A DNA stretch of 64,000 nt from Mercurialis annua (lineage: Eukaryota; Streptophyta; Magnoliopsida; Malpighiales; Euphorbiaceae), in NCBI RefSeq assembly GCF_937616625.2, contig NC_065571.1, positions 2,172,501-2,236,500 of the forward strand, in the 5' to 3' direction. Each line of letters starts with the position of its first letter. Position 1 is the stretch's first letter. Below the pieces are notes generated by a model, which saw nothing but the letters and a program-made list of their open reading frames with translations, was not told where the DNA came from and ran no database searches. The position numbers and the translations under genes were made by a program. Shown here piece by piece: positions 38,701 to 50,871 of this stretch.

Positions 38701-40046
38701 TGTTTTTGAGGGAGAGGAAGCTATGCTTGCAGCTATATCAGAAAATCCTATGAGTTTTAAGGTAAGCATGCTACACTTCATGCCCTAATGCTCACCCATC
38801 AAAATACTGTGCTTCAGGCCCAAAATTGTTAAAAGATTTAAAGCTTGCTAATAATGTTGGCATTGAATCATAAATTCTAATTCATAGTTTTGGTACTTCT
38901 ACAGCATCTCAATAATTGCCAGCTTGATTATTCATGAAAGCTATATTCGCATTGTATTTCCTTTTTAAGTTAAAAATTGGTGCGGGATTTATCCAGTTTT
39001 ATCTTATGAATGTTATGTCCCAGGGAAAAGTAGTAGTTATCAGGGGAGAGGGGCCTAAAGGAGGACCAGGCATGCCTGAAATGCTAACACCAACAAGTGC
39101 GATTATGGGAGCTGGTCTGGGGAAGGTACGGCCATATGCGATTTAACTTCTGTTTCATGATTGGTACCATGCTATGGTCATGATTGCTTTTGAATCATAA
39201 AATTTTATGGTTTTCCAAATTGGTGATGGCATACCTGCTTTGAAACTCTAAAGAGAACTGTTTTCTTAAATTATTGCGATAAGTGCATGTAACACCATCA
39301 CAAATATGTCTACCAAGCTAAATGCATATATCTTGTTGATAACATGATTTTTCACCTATACTCTCATTTTGTGGTCGTCATTTTCCTTCTGTGTTCATCA
39401 CCTATTTAATGAAGCTCTAACTTTCAATTCATTTTTGTCGACCACAGGATTGCGCATTGCTGACAGATGGTAGGTTTTCAGGAGGTTCTCACGGCTTTGT
39501 TGTTGGGCATGTATGCCCTGAGGCCCAGGTGCATTTCCTTATCATTTTTGCCTTATAACTTTAAACTCTACTTGGCGACGGGTAACCAAATTATGTATAT
39601 AACTAGTATGAGCTGTATAAATGAAATAATGGACTTTATTGTATTCTGCAATTACAACATAAATTTTAAATTTTGGCAATGGAACTTTTTTCTTTTCTCT
39701 TTACTATTTAGAAAGAAGAATTTCAAACAGTTTTTTGTTTATTATTTTCAGGAAGGCGGTCCAATCGGTCTTATTAGAAATGGTGACATCATCGACATTG
39801 ATGTTCGAGAGAGGAGAATAGATGTTCAGCTAACGGACCAAGAAATGGCAGAGCGGAAATTGAATTGGACTCCCCCTCCTTACAAGGCAAATTGCGGAGT
39901 TTTGTACAAGGTAAGAATGAATTGAACTCGAAAAATCTGATGCTGCTCTAGCACGTTAATGTCGTTAATGGACCAACAATATTTTGTGTTTACAGTATAT
40001 TAAGAATGTGCAATCAGCCTCCAGAGGATGTGTGACTGATGAGTAG
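35790..40046 (+). CDS. DHAD: Dihydroxy-acid dehydratase, plastid-targeted
   Basis: Fourteen exons: 35790-36320, 36796-36867, 37060-37107, 37425-37579, 37648-37842, 37910-38021, 38140-38209, 38301-38359, 38460-38583, 38691-38761, 39024-39125, 39448-39528, 39752-39910, 39996-40046. The total is 609 codons plus stop, matching plant DHAD (IlvD/Edd family). It dehydrates 2,3-dihydroxy-isovalerate and -methylvalerate to the 2-keto acids in valine and isoleucine synthesis, in the plastid stroma. The first 35 or so residues are Ser/Thr/Pro-rich, basic and without acidic residues, as in a transit peptide. Iron-sulfur ligand cysteines are seen in GNTCNMH, PGCDKN and [10 protein letters not shown]. The C-terminal barrel has [18 protein letters not shown]. 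Intron 7 uses a GC donor (38210). Intron 1 holds a 170-bp MITE. Confidence 0.96.
36370..36555. mobile_element. Small hAT-type MITE in intron 1 of the dehydratase gene
   Basis: The element at 36378-36547 (170 bp) begins AGCACGGAC and ends GTCTGTGCT, inverted copies with one mismatch. It is flanked by a perfect 8-bp duplication, atctaggt, at 36370-36377 and 36548-36555. The interior has repeated GTCAAGTGTCCGAAG units. Confidence 0.8.
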
Positions 40047-40082
40047 TGATGAGGACATATTCTTCGAGGCTATAGAGTGTGT

Positions 40083-40160
40083 TTGCGGTTCGTGTTATCT
40101 TGGGTACCCGATTGTGCGGCTCGTGCTATCTCGGGTACCCGACTGCAGCTCGTGTCAGGG
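40083..40160. repeat. Two-copy tandem repeat in the dehydratase 3' UTR
   Basis: A 31-bp unit containing TGCGG(T/C)TCGTG and GGGTACCCGA occurs twice in tandem, with a partial third (GCAGCTCGTG), just after the stop codon. GGGTACCC is itself a perfect palindrome. Confidence 0.75.
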
Positions 40161-41389
40161 TATTTATTTGGCTCTTCATCTGAAGTGCTGAGAGTCCTTG
40201 TTTAACCTTTTGGGTAGGTTAGGCTGTAAAATTTTCTGTATGTTCTGTCCTGTCTTAAATGACAGTCATTTTCCGGTGTTTCTGTAATCTCTTTGTAATT
40301 CAGCTTTTGATATTGGATATTTTTTTGATCGAAAGACATTTATGGCTGTAATAAATAAATTTCAAATAAAATTGGTAGATTATTGTTGTTAGCTATTTAA
40401 TTTAATGAATCGGTCGAAAAATTGAACTGAATTTAATTAAAAATAATTGGTTCGGCTTATTTGTTATAAATTTTTTAGATGTTTTTTTATTTGATTTTTA
40501 ATTTTAAAAAATTTAAAACTTGAGAAAAATCAAAGCATATTAGTTTTTTTATATATATTTAAATGATAAATGTGTACAATATTATAATTTGGTCTATATT
40601 CATTTCTCTACAATTAATAAAAAGAACTCTTTACTTTTAATAATATGGTTTAAATCCAAAAAAATTATATTTATCTAAATAATAAAAACATCATTTTTTT
40701 GCTTTTATTTTACCTCCAAGGATTATATCTCCCATATATATTAGATATTTCAAAAATACATTGCTAACATATTTTTGATACGGTACATACATATTATTAT
40801 TTCAAAATGTAAAATGACAAATAGAGCATAAAAAATTAAATTTATTTTGAAAAGGTATCTTTGAAAAGTTTATTTCAAGTAATATAAAAATAGGTTATTA
40901 AGACATTGTAGAATTTTCATGTGTTTTTTTATAAATATTGGAGCTTTCTATTAATAAAAGAAATGACTACAGCTTATTAGCTGCAATTGGCATATCGACG
41001 ATGAGAAAAATATTTCACTTTACAACTATACCAAGCCACAAATCGACTTTATTATCATTTTATGAGTCTTTAACTTTAAATAAGTTCGATTTTTATAGAT
41101 CAAAATCCAACTCTTTTTAATTTTCATATAATCACAAAAATATAATTCTAGTCAACAAAATGCCTACCTAAATGCACTTGTCGTTTGCTCGTTATGCAAC
41201 GTAAAATACACAGCGCGCCTGATCAGCGCTTCCGCTGTCGTTTGGTAACTAATACGGGCCTGGCCTGACATAATCTCTTACGATACACAATTAGGCCTAG
41301 GCTTACGATACATATTACTGAACCGACCCAAACCCGGTCCACCACCCGATCCAATATCGCCCTGAATACTGGAATAGGGATGGTGAGAT
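40161..41389. other. 3' flank of the dehydratase gene and intergenic sequence
   Basis: AT-rich up to about 41160, then a GC-richer patch (41200-41400) that probably belongs to the promoter of the RING gene. No other gene recognised. Confidence 0.4.
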
Positions 41390-42402
41390 TGGGCATGAAT
41401 GAACGAGTTTTATCGTCTTGAAGAAACTTCTTTGATTTGAATTTTGTTCATTTTATCTTTAAATTCCGTCTTCGATTTCGAGCTACCTTCGAAATCAGGT
41501 AATTTTAATTTTTACTCGATTTCTTATTTGTATTTTTTTCAGATTTAATTGTCTTTTTAATATCCAATTATTGTCAAATTCTTAATTTTGCTTTTTATTA
41601 TTGGAGTTAGGGTTTTTTTGATAATGTTTTTGGAAAATTTAATTTTGAAAATAAAAACGTTAGTTAATTTCTTAGCCTTTTTGTAAGTTTCTTGTTATTC
41701 CAGTTTAAGCTTAATGATCTTGTTTAGTTTTCGAATTTTTTTCAAAAAAGATTTAGCTGTTTTTAACTGTTTGGGTTTTTTAAAATTAAGAATATATTAT
41801 ATATTAATTGTGTTGATTATGTCTAAAAAAAGTGTTAATTATGAGTTACTTATTCACTTAGATGTGATGGTATAAGCAAGTTCATGTGTTAAACTTGTTT
41901 ATATCTTCGAGTAGTCGAATTCAATGAAGAAAAAAAAACAATGTTTTGGTGATAATTGAGCACTATTTCTGCAAATTAAATGTACTTTGAATGTTTGTTT
42001 GTGTAGTATATTTATTCTTTGAATCATCGTAAGAGTTTTTGTTTCATTTTATGTGCGGATGTTGTGCTTGTATGTGTCTTTTGAGGGAATTTTCATTCTC
42101 GAGTGACTATTATTATTGATTAAGTCTGTCAGCTTTCTTTTCTGCTTCCTACATTGTCTACTTCAATTGTGTTGAGATTAGTTCGTCCCAGTCTCTTGCA
42201 AGACTTTCTTTTATCTGTTACATATGATTGTTAGTGATGTCTATTAGGGTTTGTTGATTTGTAGTTTCTAATTTTTTTTATGAAGCTCATTAGTATATGG
42301 ATTATGAGTGATAGTATTGTGGCTATCTGGTTGCTTGTCTTTGATGAATAGATATTTTTACCCGCTGGATAATTTCTTTGTTTTTCTCTTAATTGGCAGA
42401 GT
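41390..42402 (+). promoter_or_regulatory. 5' UTR with a leader intron of the RING gene
   Basis: A donor GAAATCAG/GTAATT at 41498/41499 and an acceptor TTGGCAG at 42393-42399 bracket a probable intron of 901 bp. It ends three bases before the start codon of the RING-H2 gene. A CT- and GA-rich exon at about 41390-41498 would be the non-coding first exon. Leader introns are common in plant regulatory genes and often raise expression. Inferred from splice patterns only. Confidence 0.5.
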
Positions 42403-45400
42403 ATGGAGGAGATGGACATTGATCAGGTAGTGGAGATACCTGATACTCCTGATAGAATAAGTGCAAGACGTAGCAATGGTGTACGATTAGGAAAAGAGAG
42501 TAATTTACGTTTACCTGGTCCTTCAGGAACTTCTGATTTTAGGAATAAAGAATGTTTGGATCAGCCAAGGACTAGGAGTAGGCTGGTCAAGGGAAATGGC
42601 TCTTATAGAAACCTTCACTTAAACTCGGGAAAAAATCCTGTCACGATCAATGAAGTCGAGCCTTGTAATAAATCCAGTACTTTTTCTACATTACGAAATT
42701 CCCATCCTTCCCAAAATGCTTCGTTATTTAGAAGGGGATTGCTGAACAATAACTCCAAGACTGAAACTCGACATTCTAATGGAATTCAACATTTGGACAA
42801 AGGGAAATCCGAGTTTACTAAAAGCCCTGCAAAATTACCTGTCCATGTAGATCCTGATGTTTTATTTGACATGGCTTTTCCACATGGTGCTTCAAAAGTT
42901 AACCACTCTGAAGAGACCAGAGGTGTCCAAGTATCGTCTAATGGTAGCTCCTCTTTACATTTCCCCCCTCAAATAACTGGCAGGGTCTTGAAGGGAAAGG
43001 GAAAAGTAGATGTCAGTGCATGTAACACTTCAGGTTCGGCTATGCATCACGGAAAAGGGATTGATCTTACTGGTGGTTCTCCGCATGATGTTGAAAAACA
43101 AATGAATCATTCTCATTCATCTGTTACCTCACCAAGAGTTACTGGGCATAAACGACTAGTACGAAATGGTTGTATTTCTCCATATAATATTGCCACTAGG
43201 CAGCAGAAATTTCCTGAAAGTTGGCTAGATGCTTCCACTAATGTTGGAAAAGAGGACTCCAAGAACATGGTTTCCGATGGTGCATCTGAGGTTGATATCA
43301 GAGAAATAGTAGCTGGGGAGAAGAATGAATTGAATAATTCTCGTAGAGCTAAAGGGAAAGGGTTAGTAATGTATCCTTCTACATCAATGAAGCATGATAC
43401 ACAAATAGTTAATTTATGCACCAGGTAATAGTTAAATTATATTCTTATTCCTCTCATCAAATGGATTATTTATCTATTTAACAGCTATTGTGTTATTCTA
43501 TGCCTTATTTTCTAGTATTACTGAAAATTATTCATTACTGATTTTGGATATTGAATGCGGATTTCTTTTCCGTACCTGGTTCATCCATATCCTTAACATT
43601 GAGAGCGTATCATGTTTCTGCTGCAGCTCTGGGACTAATGATAAAGCGGCTATTGAAACCAGTGATTCCAGCAGAGGTAATGCATCATTAGATGGTTGGA
43701 GAAGGACGCACATCCATACAAAAAAATCACATGGCCTACATGATGGAGTTTTTGTTGATGAACAGTATGACAACAGAGTGGCAAGAAGAAATAATTGTAA
43801 CAAAAATGTTACCAGGAATGCACATGATTCTGGAGACATGGATGAACGTCAAACAGTTTTCAGGCCTGTGCCTGGTCTCAGTCAAACAAATCGACCGCAT
43901 CACACTGGGATTCATACCAAAAGACAAAGGAAACATGGATTAACTGCAAGAATTCACAGTGAACTCTCCACGGTGGTTCCTCATGATTCGGAAGCTACGT
44001 TTCTTGATTCATCTCGGGAATCTTCTAGCTCCAGATCATTCAGAAGTTCAAATAGACATCGTCGGGACACTTTGTATCCAATATATGAAATTGATGAGTC
44101 ATCACCTGAAAGGAGAACTGGCACATCTCAGGGATTACATTCCGTCAATGATGAGGAGGAAGATGCTAGGGCAAGACAATTGGAAGCAGATGAGATAATG
44201 GCTCGTGAACTGCAAGAACAATTCTATCACGAGACACCAATATTTGGGGGCAATGAGGTCTGTTTTCTTTTATTGGATCTCTATGTCTTCCCTGTGTTAT
44301 CTTGTCAGTTGTTAATGCTTAGACACGGTTGTCGTCAGCCTTTCTCATTGTTGGTTATTTTAACAGATTGATGAACATGCAGCATGGCTATTGCAGCAGG
44401 AGGAAGATGTATTCCCCTCTGCTTCTAGTCAAAATTACCCTATGCCGCATCTTGTAAGTATGCCTTTTTATTTTCAGTTGTTTGCTCAACACTTGTGCTC
44501 AGATCAATTATGGTATCAGTATCACTACAACCATCAAGATTATGTATCATGCATTTTCGTAGAGGCTTGCTTTCTTTGAACATGTCCATATGTTTTGGTC
44601 ATGCTTCTCTAAGCTTTTTAATTTTTTTAAATTAGAGTAATTCATATATATTGATCTTTACATGGTTAGATTTCAATTTTTTTGTAAACTGAGTTTAAAG
44701 TTGAGGAAACGAAAAAAGAATTAAATTACTTTTTCGGGCATCACATCTAGGATTGCATTGTATTAAGAATTGGAGTCCATTATAAGACGCAAAAAATAAT
44801 GACTAAGCCCATCTGTTTAAATTATACCTTTACTGAAATCCGTTGCTGTGAAAATCATTCAAGATGCTGTACACTGTACAATAATTATAGGCGCCTTAAT
44901 TTCTGCACCCTCTGTTTTTGCATTTCCTGTAGAGAAGGTCAGCAACTATGCGTGCAAATAGACAGCTGCAATCACGGTCATTTCAGAACCCTTTGAGTAG
45001 GAGAGGAACCCAGTCTCGACTTCTTGCTAGTAGAGGTTCGCAACTGCGGAATCATTCTCCGGCAGGACTAACTAGAGCTAGGAACCGCTCGCATACATTG
45101 TCTACAACAAGGAATTTCCCATTTCCGGTCGACATGGACTTAGAGATGGTATTTTTCGCTTCATCTCCTGTCCACTGTATAAGTTTTTATTGCAATGCCT
45201 TCTCTTCCCAAGTTTTCTTGAGCGACCATATGTGATGAAATAATAATATATGGTATGGTTGTGATTCTGGGAAGGGGTGTAATGCAGTCTATTATTGGTC
45301 CAATCCCTGTTTTTCTCCTGCGTTATCCTATTCTGCGTTACCTTGGTACTGTTTTCTGTGTGTTGTGACTTGACCACATGACTGATTGCTTGCTTTTTGG

Positions 45401-46248
45401 TGCAGAGACTTAACATACTGGAATCATTGGAAGATATGAGTATGACAAATAGTCGCATTCTTCAATTTCAGAGTGATTTTAATGAGTAAGATTTTCTTCT
45501 TTTCGTGAACTGTTTCTTTCAATGGTTCACTTAATTGATTATTAGTTATTATCGAATGGTCTATTTTGAGGAAAAGCAGTGAACTGTATCAGCATAAAAT
45601 AATTTGCATCATCATTGTTTAATAATGAAGATAGTCAGATATCTCATCTCTCTCTGTGGACAACTGTTCATTTCTGATTCACTTGTTTATGCTAATATAG
45701 AAACTTAGAAGATATGTCATGCCTATTTTCTCGTGTCTGGCTGCAGAAATGATTATGAAATGTTATTGGCCCTTGATGAGAACAATCATCAACATGGTGC
45801 CTCAGCAGATCGAATTAATAGTTTGCCAGAGTCTGTACTACAGGTAAGCTGAATACATACAAGTGCATTGGCATGCACATTCTTGGGTTTCAAGTGAAGG
45901 AAGCGGTAATGTGGCCCAGTGCCAGGTTTTGTTTTTAGCATATTTAGTTCTGATAGTTGTGGTTTACTTTCCGTTCTTTCGCAGACTGATAACTTTGAAG
46001 AAACTTGTGCAATCTGTCTAGATACGCCAACTATTGGAGAAACTATACGTCATCTCCCGTGCTTACACAAATTTCATAAAGATGTAAGAATTCTCATTAT
46101 TTGCAATTTAAGAATTACTTTCGCTTATTTGTAAGCCTTAATTACCTTAGTTTTTCTTTCTTTTTTCTTAATTATGTTTTGGCAGTGTATTGATCCATGG
46201 CTCAGCAGAAAAACATCATGCCCAGTTTGCAAGTCATCTATAACTTGA
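42403..46248 (+). CDS. RING-H2 E3 ubiquitin ligase
   Basis: Eight coding exons: 42403-43424, 43627-44257, 44367-44453, 44933-45148, 45406-45485, 45747-45843, 45985-46083, 46186-46248, giving 764 residues. The first 600 or so residues are mostly low-complexity, Ser/Arg/His-rich and probably disordered. A helical stretch with EADEIMARELQEQFYHE precedes the C-terminal part. The C-terminus reads YEMLLALDENN, then a complete RING-H2 finger: CAIC, LPCLHKFH, DC, CPVC, with the E2-contacting Trp in IDPWL. This layout matches Arkadia/MBR-like plant ligases, which attach ubiquitin to target proteins. The start chosen is the first ATG after the leader intron, and the frame opens with MEEMDIDQVVEIPDTPDR. 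The exon 7/8 junction falls between D and C of the finger. Substrate unknown. Confidence 0.93.
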
Positions 46249-46333
46249 TTTTCAGTCGCGAAGCTATTATTTTGTGAGGTAAATCATGGAGTATAGTTAT
46301 TTATCCAGCCTCAGAATGTGGGCGACCAAGTGA

Positions 46334-46470
46334 ACAATTTTTGCATTTTTTGCGCGAACAAGGGCAGGATTTTTGCATTATCTGCACGAACAAGGGCAGG
46401 ATTTTTGCATTATCTGCACGAACAGGGGTATGATTTTTGCATTATCTGCGCGAACAAGTGCACGATTTTT
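46334..46470. repeat. 32-bp minisatellite in the 3' flank of the RING gene
   Basis: About four and a half head-to-tail units of 32 bp, each with GAACAAGGGCAGGATTTTTG followed by CATTATCTGCAC and little variation. It begins about 90 bases after the stop codon, so it probably lies in the 3' UTR. Confidence 0.9.
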
Positions 46471-47039
46471 ACATTTGGTTCCCACAGCGAAAAAGAAATA
46501 TGGAAGCGATTTGCATGTTCCTGTTTGCTGTTGTAAGTTGTAACATGTAACATGTAACATTGCCTTATTGTCATTTTCGTAGCATATGTGACTATTAAGG
46601 TCTTGAACCGGTTAGCAGCTGTCGATAGGGTTTGATTTGATTGGCCTTATTTATTTGTACCAAGGGATATGTACAGCAGTGTATCTAGTTGCTGGCTGCA
46701 ATGCATATTTGTAAATTGCGACAGAATTCCCTATTTGCAATGCTTTTGAATCTTTACCTCTGATGACAATTTTTTTTTCATTGCCGACAGAGTTGATCTT
46801 TTTTATCAAAATAGTTATTTGCTAATGAGGTTGATAATATAAAGAATTTATTTTGTAGGAAATTTCAATTCGATGATGAACTTTTTACTGGTTTTCATCT
46901 ATTATATGATGAATGAAAACATTGAGGAAGTTGTGTTTCTCTTTTTTTAAAATCTTTTAACTTTTGAGACTTGGAAATTCATAGGATATATTTTGTGACT
47001 ATTTCTGTAAATAATAAAAATTATAAACCTGTTTTCCTT
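46471..47039. other. 3' flank of the RING gene
   Basis: AT-rich; includes a short GTAACATGTAACATGTAACAT direct repeat near 46538. No gene recognised. Confidence 0.4.
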
Positions 47040-47167
47040 TTGAAATTGTATTGTATTTTTGTTTGAAATCCTATTAGCAACTGTCTTTGAAATGTATATA
47101 AAACAGTTTTCAAATTGTGTTTGAACTGTTTCAAACTGGGAAGTAAAAATTCGGAAATTTTAAAAAC

Positions 47168-47385
47168 GAGTATTTTTTATGTGAACTGAGTCTACCACGT
47201 CATCTGTAAATTAAAACTAATCATATAATAACATCTCATTAAAATAATGTTAAAATTATAATAAATATGTTCAGATTTTAATGATGATATTACGATTTTG
47301 CCATTATTTTGATGAAGTGTTTTAATGTAATTATTTTAGTTTATTGATGACGTGGTAGACTTGGTTTACTTAAAAATTCTCAAAA
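47168..47385. mobile_element. Foldback MITE, copy in the first block
   Basis: Inverted arms ACTGAGTCTACCACGTCATC and GATGACGTGGTAGACTTGGT surround a centre near 47280. It was duplicated together with the surrounding block and is related to the copy at 50881-51113. Confidence 0.7.
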
Positions 47386-48403
47386 ACAAAAAAATTCAGT
47401 TTGAGGTTTAAATTTTGCAAACTTTTTTTATTCTCTTAGGTAACTTTGAAAATGTCCCTTTCTATTAAGTCCATGCATAATGTGTATCCCTGAACAATTT
47501 AAGTAACAAAATTATAGTTTATCTTACATTCCATATGGGATGGTAAATTTTGAACTGTAACTTGATTAGTCCTACTTTACTTTTTTTGTTTTTTTTAGAA
47601 TTAGTCCTACTTTACTTGATCGGTTAATTTCCTGAAATTTTACTCTATGCCTATATATGTATTATACCCATATTTTGATAACATACAAAAGTAATTTTCA
47701 AGAATTGAAACACTCAAGAAAATCTGATAATTTTAATTGTCAACAACTCTAATTTGTGATGGACTACCAACAGTACTTTTTTTTTCCAAATAAATTCAAT
47801 TATTTTCTGTTAATGCACAATTTGTATTATAATCAATATACATCTCAATTTAGCCAAACTTGAATTATTAGCTTCAAAATCTTTATGCCATTGTGCAAAA
47901 ATATCTCCTTTATGGGAGAATCTTGAGGATTTTACTAATTTTAGCTAATAATCAACTGTTACACCTCATTTTAAGACCTCTTATCACAAAACTTTTGTTT
48001 GAGTTATTACTGCCTAAACACAATGTTTGAAATAGAAATAATAAAAAGGTGCGTTTTGGGGGGATTTACATAGATACTCCTTTATTACGCATTTGTTAAA
48101 AATATTCCGTTTTCAAAAATATTTGCTAAAAATATTTCAGGTTTGATAATTTATTGTTTTGCTTTGAAAATTTATACAAATGCTCCGTTTTTTTTTACAA
48201 ATTGTTTTATAAACGGTTTTAAAAATGTGAATTTAAAAAATGTTTGAAATCTTTTGAAACTATATTAGAAACCGTTTGAAATCCCATTAGGAACTGTCTT
48301 TGAAACGGTTTATAAAACAATTTTCAAAGTTGTGTTTTTCAGAATCATTTGAAACTATTTCAAACTGCAGAGTAAAAAAATAAAAATCTAAAATTTTAAA
48401 AAC

Positions 48404-48616
48404 GAGAAAATTTTAGGTAAATTAAGTCTAATACATCATCCGTAAACTAAACTAATCACATTATAACACCTCATTAAATGATGGTAAAATCGTAATAAAT
48501 GTGTTCAGATTTTAATGATAATATTACGATTTTGCCATCATTTAATGAGGTGTTATAATGTGATTAGTTTGATCTACTGATGACGTGATAGACTCGGTCT
48601 ACTTAAAAATTTCTCG
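48404..48616. mobile_element. Foldback MITE, copy in the second block
   Basis: Strongly palindromic: AATCACATTATAACACCTCA on the left pairs with TGAGGTGTTATAATGTGATT on the right, perfect over 20 bases. The outer arms carry the GTAGACCGAGTCTA-type end of the family. Confidence 0.8.
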
Positions 48617-48721
48617 AGAAATTCAATTTGACGGTTAAATTTCGCAAGCATCTTATTTCTTTTAGGCAACTTTAGAAATGTCCCTTTCTATTAAGTCCAC
48701 GCATAATGTGTATCCGTGAAC

Positions 48722-48980
48722 AATTTGTTTTTTTGGTATAAAGAGAAGAGGCAAATGTCTAAAACAAATTAAAACTAAACACTCCTATCATAAGAGACAC
48801 CATAAAGATCATGAGCGATCCATGGAATCAAGCTAGGAGGCGGATGATCGTGAGACAAAAAACCAGCTAAGTAATCATCACCTAGTGAAGCTAGATGATC
48901 CGCAGCGAAATTCGCTTCTCTGTAAATGTGATAAATCTTGACCTCCCATTCTCGATCGATTAAAGCTCGAATGATCGGTC
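48722..48980 (-). mobile_element. 5'-truncated LINE fragment with RNase H-like tail
   Basis: Read on the minus strand, the sequence encodes EWEVKIYHIYREANFAADHL, then ASLGDDYLAGF and a stop after YDRSV. This matches the C-terminal RNase H-like domain of plant L1-type LINEs and related reverse-transcriptase genes (the HxYREAN.xAD.LA signature). The coding part stops at about 48765 and is followed by a short 3' UTR and an A-rich tail (TATACCAAAAAAAC). It has replaced part of the duplicated block. Non-functional fragment. Confidence 0.75.
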
Positions 48981-49296
48981 AATTTCCTGAAATTTTACTC
49001 TTTGCCTATATATGTATTATACCTATATTTTGATAACATACAAAGGTAATTTTCAAGAATTGAAACACTCAAGAAACTCTGAACATCTAGATAATTTTAA
49101 TTGTCAACAACTCTAATTTGTGATGGACTACCAACAGTACATTTTTTTTCGAAATAAATTCAATTATTTTCTGTTAATGTACAATTTGTATTATAATAAA
49201 TATACATCTCTATTTAGCCAAAGTTGAATTATTAGCTTCAAAATCTTTATGCCATTGTGCAAAATATCTCCTTTATGAGAGAAACTTCAAGGTTTT

Positions 49297-49745
49297 ACTA
49301 ATTTTGGCTAATAATCAACTGTGACACCTCATTTTAGAGTCTCCTATCACAAAATCTCCGAAAAAAACATCACTAAATTCTCTAAATTTTGAATCCTCTA
49401 AATTTTTCAATTGGCCAGCAAACACCTTTCACCTAAAATGACTAAAATATTTCTAAAAATCACTACTTTACTAAAGAATTTAAGTCCGACCAAACCCAAT
49501 CGATCCCCACCAAACTCAATGAAACTCAAAATCACTCACTCAACTCACTAACTGGAACCCATCTGCTGCTGTCGGAAACCGCCTCCGCCTCCACCGGAAA
49601 TCGTGAAAAAGAAACCCATCTGGACAAAAGGGGTTTACTGACTCAATTAGCAAAATTTAGGAGGTTTATTGATGTTTTTTTAGAAGGTCTAGTGATAGTA
49701 GGCTCTAAAATAAAGTGTCATGGGTGATTATTAGCCCCCAATTTT
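49297..49745. mobile_element. Foldback MULE-like element (431 bp)
   Basis: The element at 49306-49736 begins GGCTAATAATCAACTGTGAC and ends GTGTCATGGGTGATTATTAGCC. The arms also pair at AGAGTCTCCTATCAC / GTGATAGTAGGCTCT and AACATCACTAA / TTGATGTTT. Flanking 9-mers actaatttt and cccaatttt match at 7 of 9. It shares its terminal sequence with the element at 6523-7386, so they belong to one family. The end of the same element also occurs in the first duplicated block at about 47951. Confidence 0.7.
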
Positions 49746-49927
49746 TACTTAACATAATTAGCTCATAAAAGAGCATGTGTCAAACATGATATTTTTATCA
49801 CCCCAAGTATCTACCTAGAAATGTAACAAAACCGATTAATCAAATCAAACCGATAAATTCAGTTTATATTGATTTAGCAATATAAAAAGATTAATTTTTT
49901 TAGTTTGGTTCAGTTCAATTTTAAACA

Positions 49928-50498
49928 CATCTAGTTAGGGGTAAGCATGGTTCGGTTTGGTTCGGTTTGGTTTAGTAAACTCCAAAACCAAACCATATTT
50001 CAAGGGAAAATATAAAAACCAAACCACGCCAAATATTTATGTAAAATTTCGGTTCGATTAACCAAACTTTAGCATCGGTTTCGGTTCAGTTTGGTTCGGT
50101 TTGGTTAATATAGATTTATATAAAAATTATATATAATTATACGTAATAATTAAAATTATGCATAATAATTTTTACTTATATGTGTCTATTAGTTTATATG
50201 TTTTATTTTCATATATGTATCTATACACACATATTATATTTTTATATAAATATTTCAATAAATAAATTTTATATTTATTTAAATATATATAAATATTAGT
50301 AAAAATAATATTATTGTAAACTTCGGTTTTTCGGTCGGTTCGGTTAATCACTAGTTGAAACCAAACCAAAACCAAAAACCATATTTTTTTATAATTTGAA
50401 ACCAAACCAATCCATTTTAACCAAACCAAAATTAATTTCGAGCTGGTTTGGATCGGATTAATGGTTTGGTTCGGTTTTTGCTCACCCCTACATCTAGT
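49928..50498. mobile_element. hAT-type MITE (555 bp)
   Basis: The element at 49936-50490 begins TAGGGGTAAGCATGGTTCGG and ends GGTTTTTGCTCACCCCTA. A perfect 8-bp duplication, catctagt, lies at 49928-49935 and 50491-50498. The sub-terminal parts are made of GGTTTGGTTCGG repeats and their complements. No transposase. Typical of the abundant GGGGTGAGCA hAT MITEs of eudicots. Confidence 0.88.
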
Positions 50499-50871
50499 AA
50501 ATGTGTTATTCGGTTAACATGTTTAATTCTATTCGATTATTTAAATAATATATAGAATTATATAATATATTACACATAAAATTATTACTATCTATAATAA
50601 TAAATTATATATAATATAAAAAACTTAAATATAATTAAGAATTTAATTATATCTATTTAAAATATTTGTTTGTGTTTAATCTTATTGAAACGGATTAAGT
50701 ATGTATAACTCGTTTAGACATAAAATTAATTGCGTCATAAACGGCTTGCCCTGGTCTATTCATACTAAATTTAAATTTATTTAATTTCGTGCCGCATTGT
50801 ATCATGTTAATCATTTTAAAACTCAATTCAATTCATAGTAAAATTAATGGAATAGATTTAAAAGGATAGAT

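Larger units (their letters stand above)
47040..49350. repeat. Tandem segmental duplication of about 1 kb (blocks 47040-47990 and 48250-49350)
   Basis: Landmarks recur in the same order in both blocks: GTTTGAAATCC.ATTAG, ACTGTCTTTGAAA, a foldback MITE, AATGTCCCTTTCTATTAAGT, CATAATGTGTATCC, TTTCCTGAAATTTTACTCT, GATGGACTACCAACAGTAC, and GCTAATAATCAACTGT. The second block differs by small changes and by a LINE fragment that replaces about 115 bp of the first. Confidence 0.85.

Noticed and set aside
43113..43936. Minus-strand frames over the RING gene
   Set aside because: Antisense of a gene with consistent splice phases and a complete RING-H2 finger.
46334..46470. CRISPR-like array
   Set aside because: The 32-bp units are directly adjacent, with no unique spacers, in a plant 3' UTR; it is a minisatellite.
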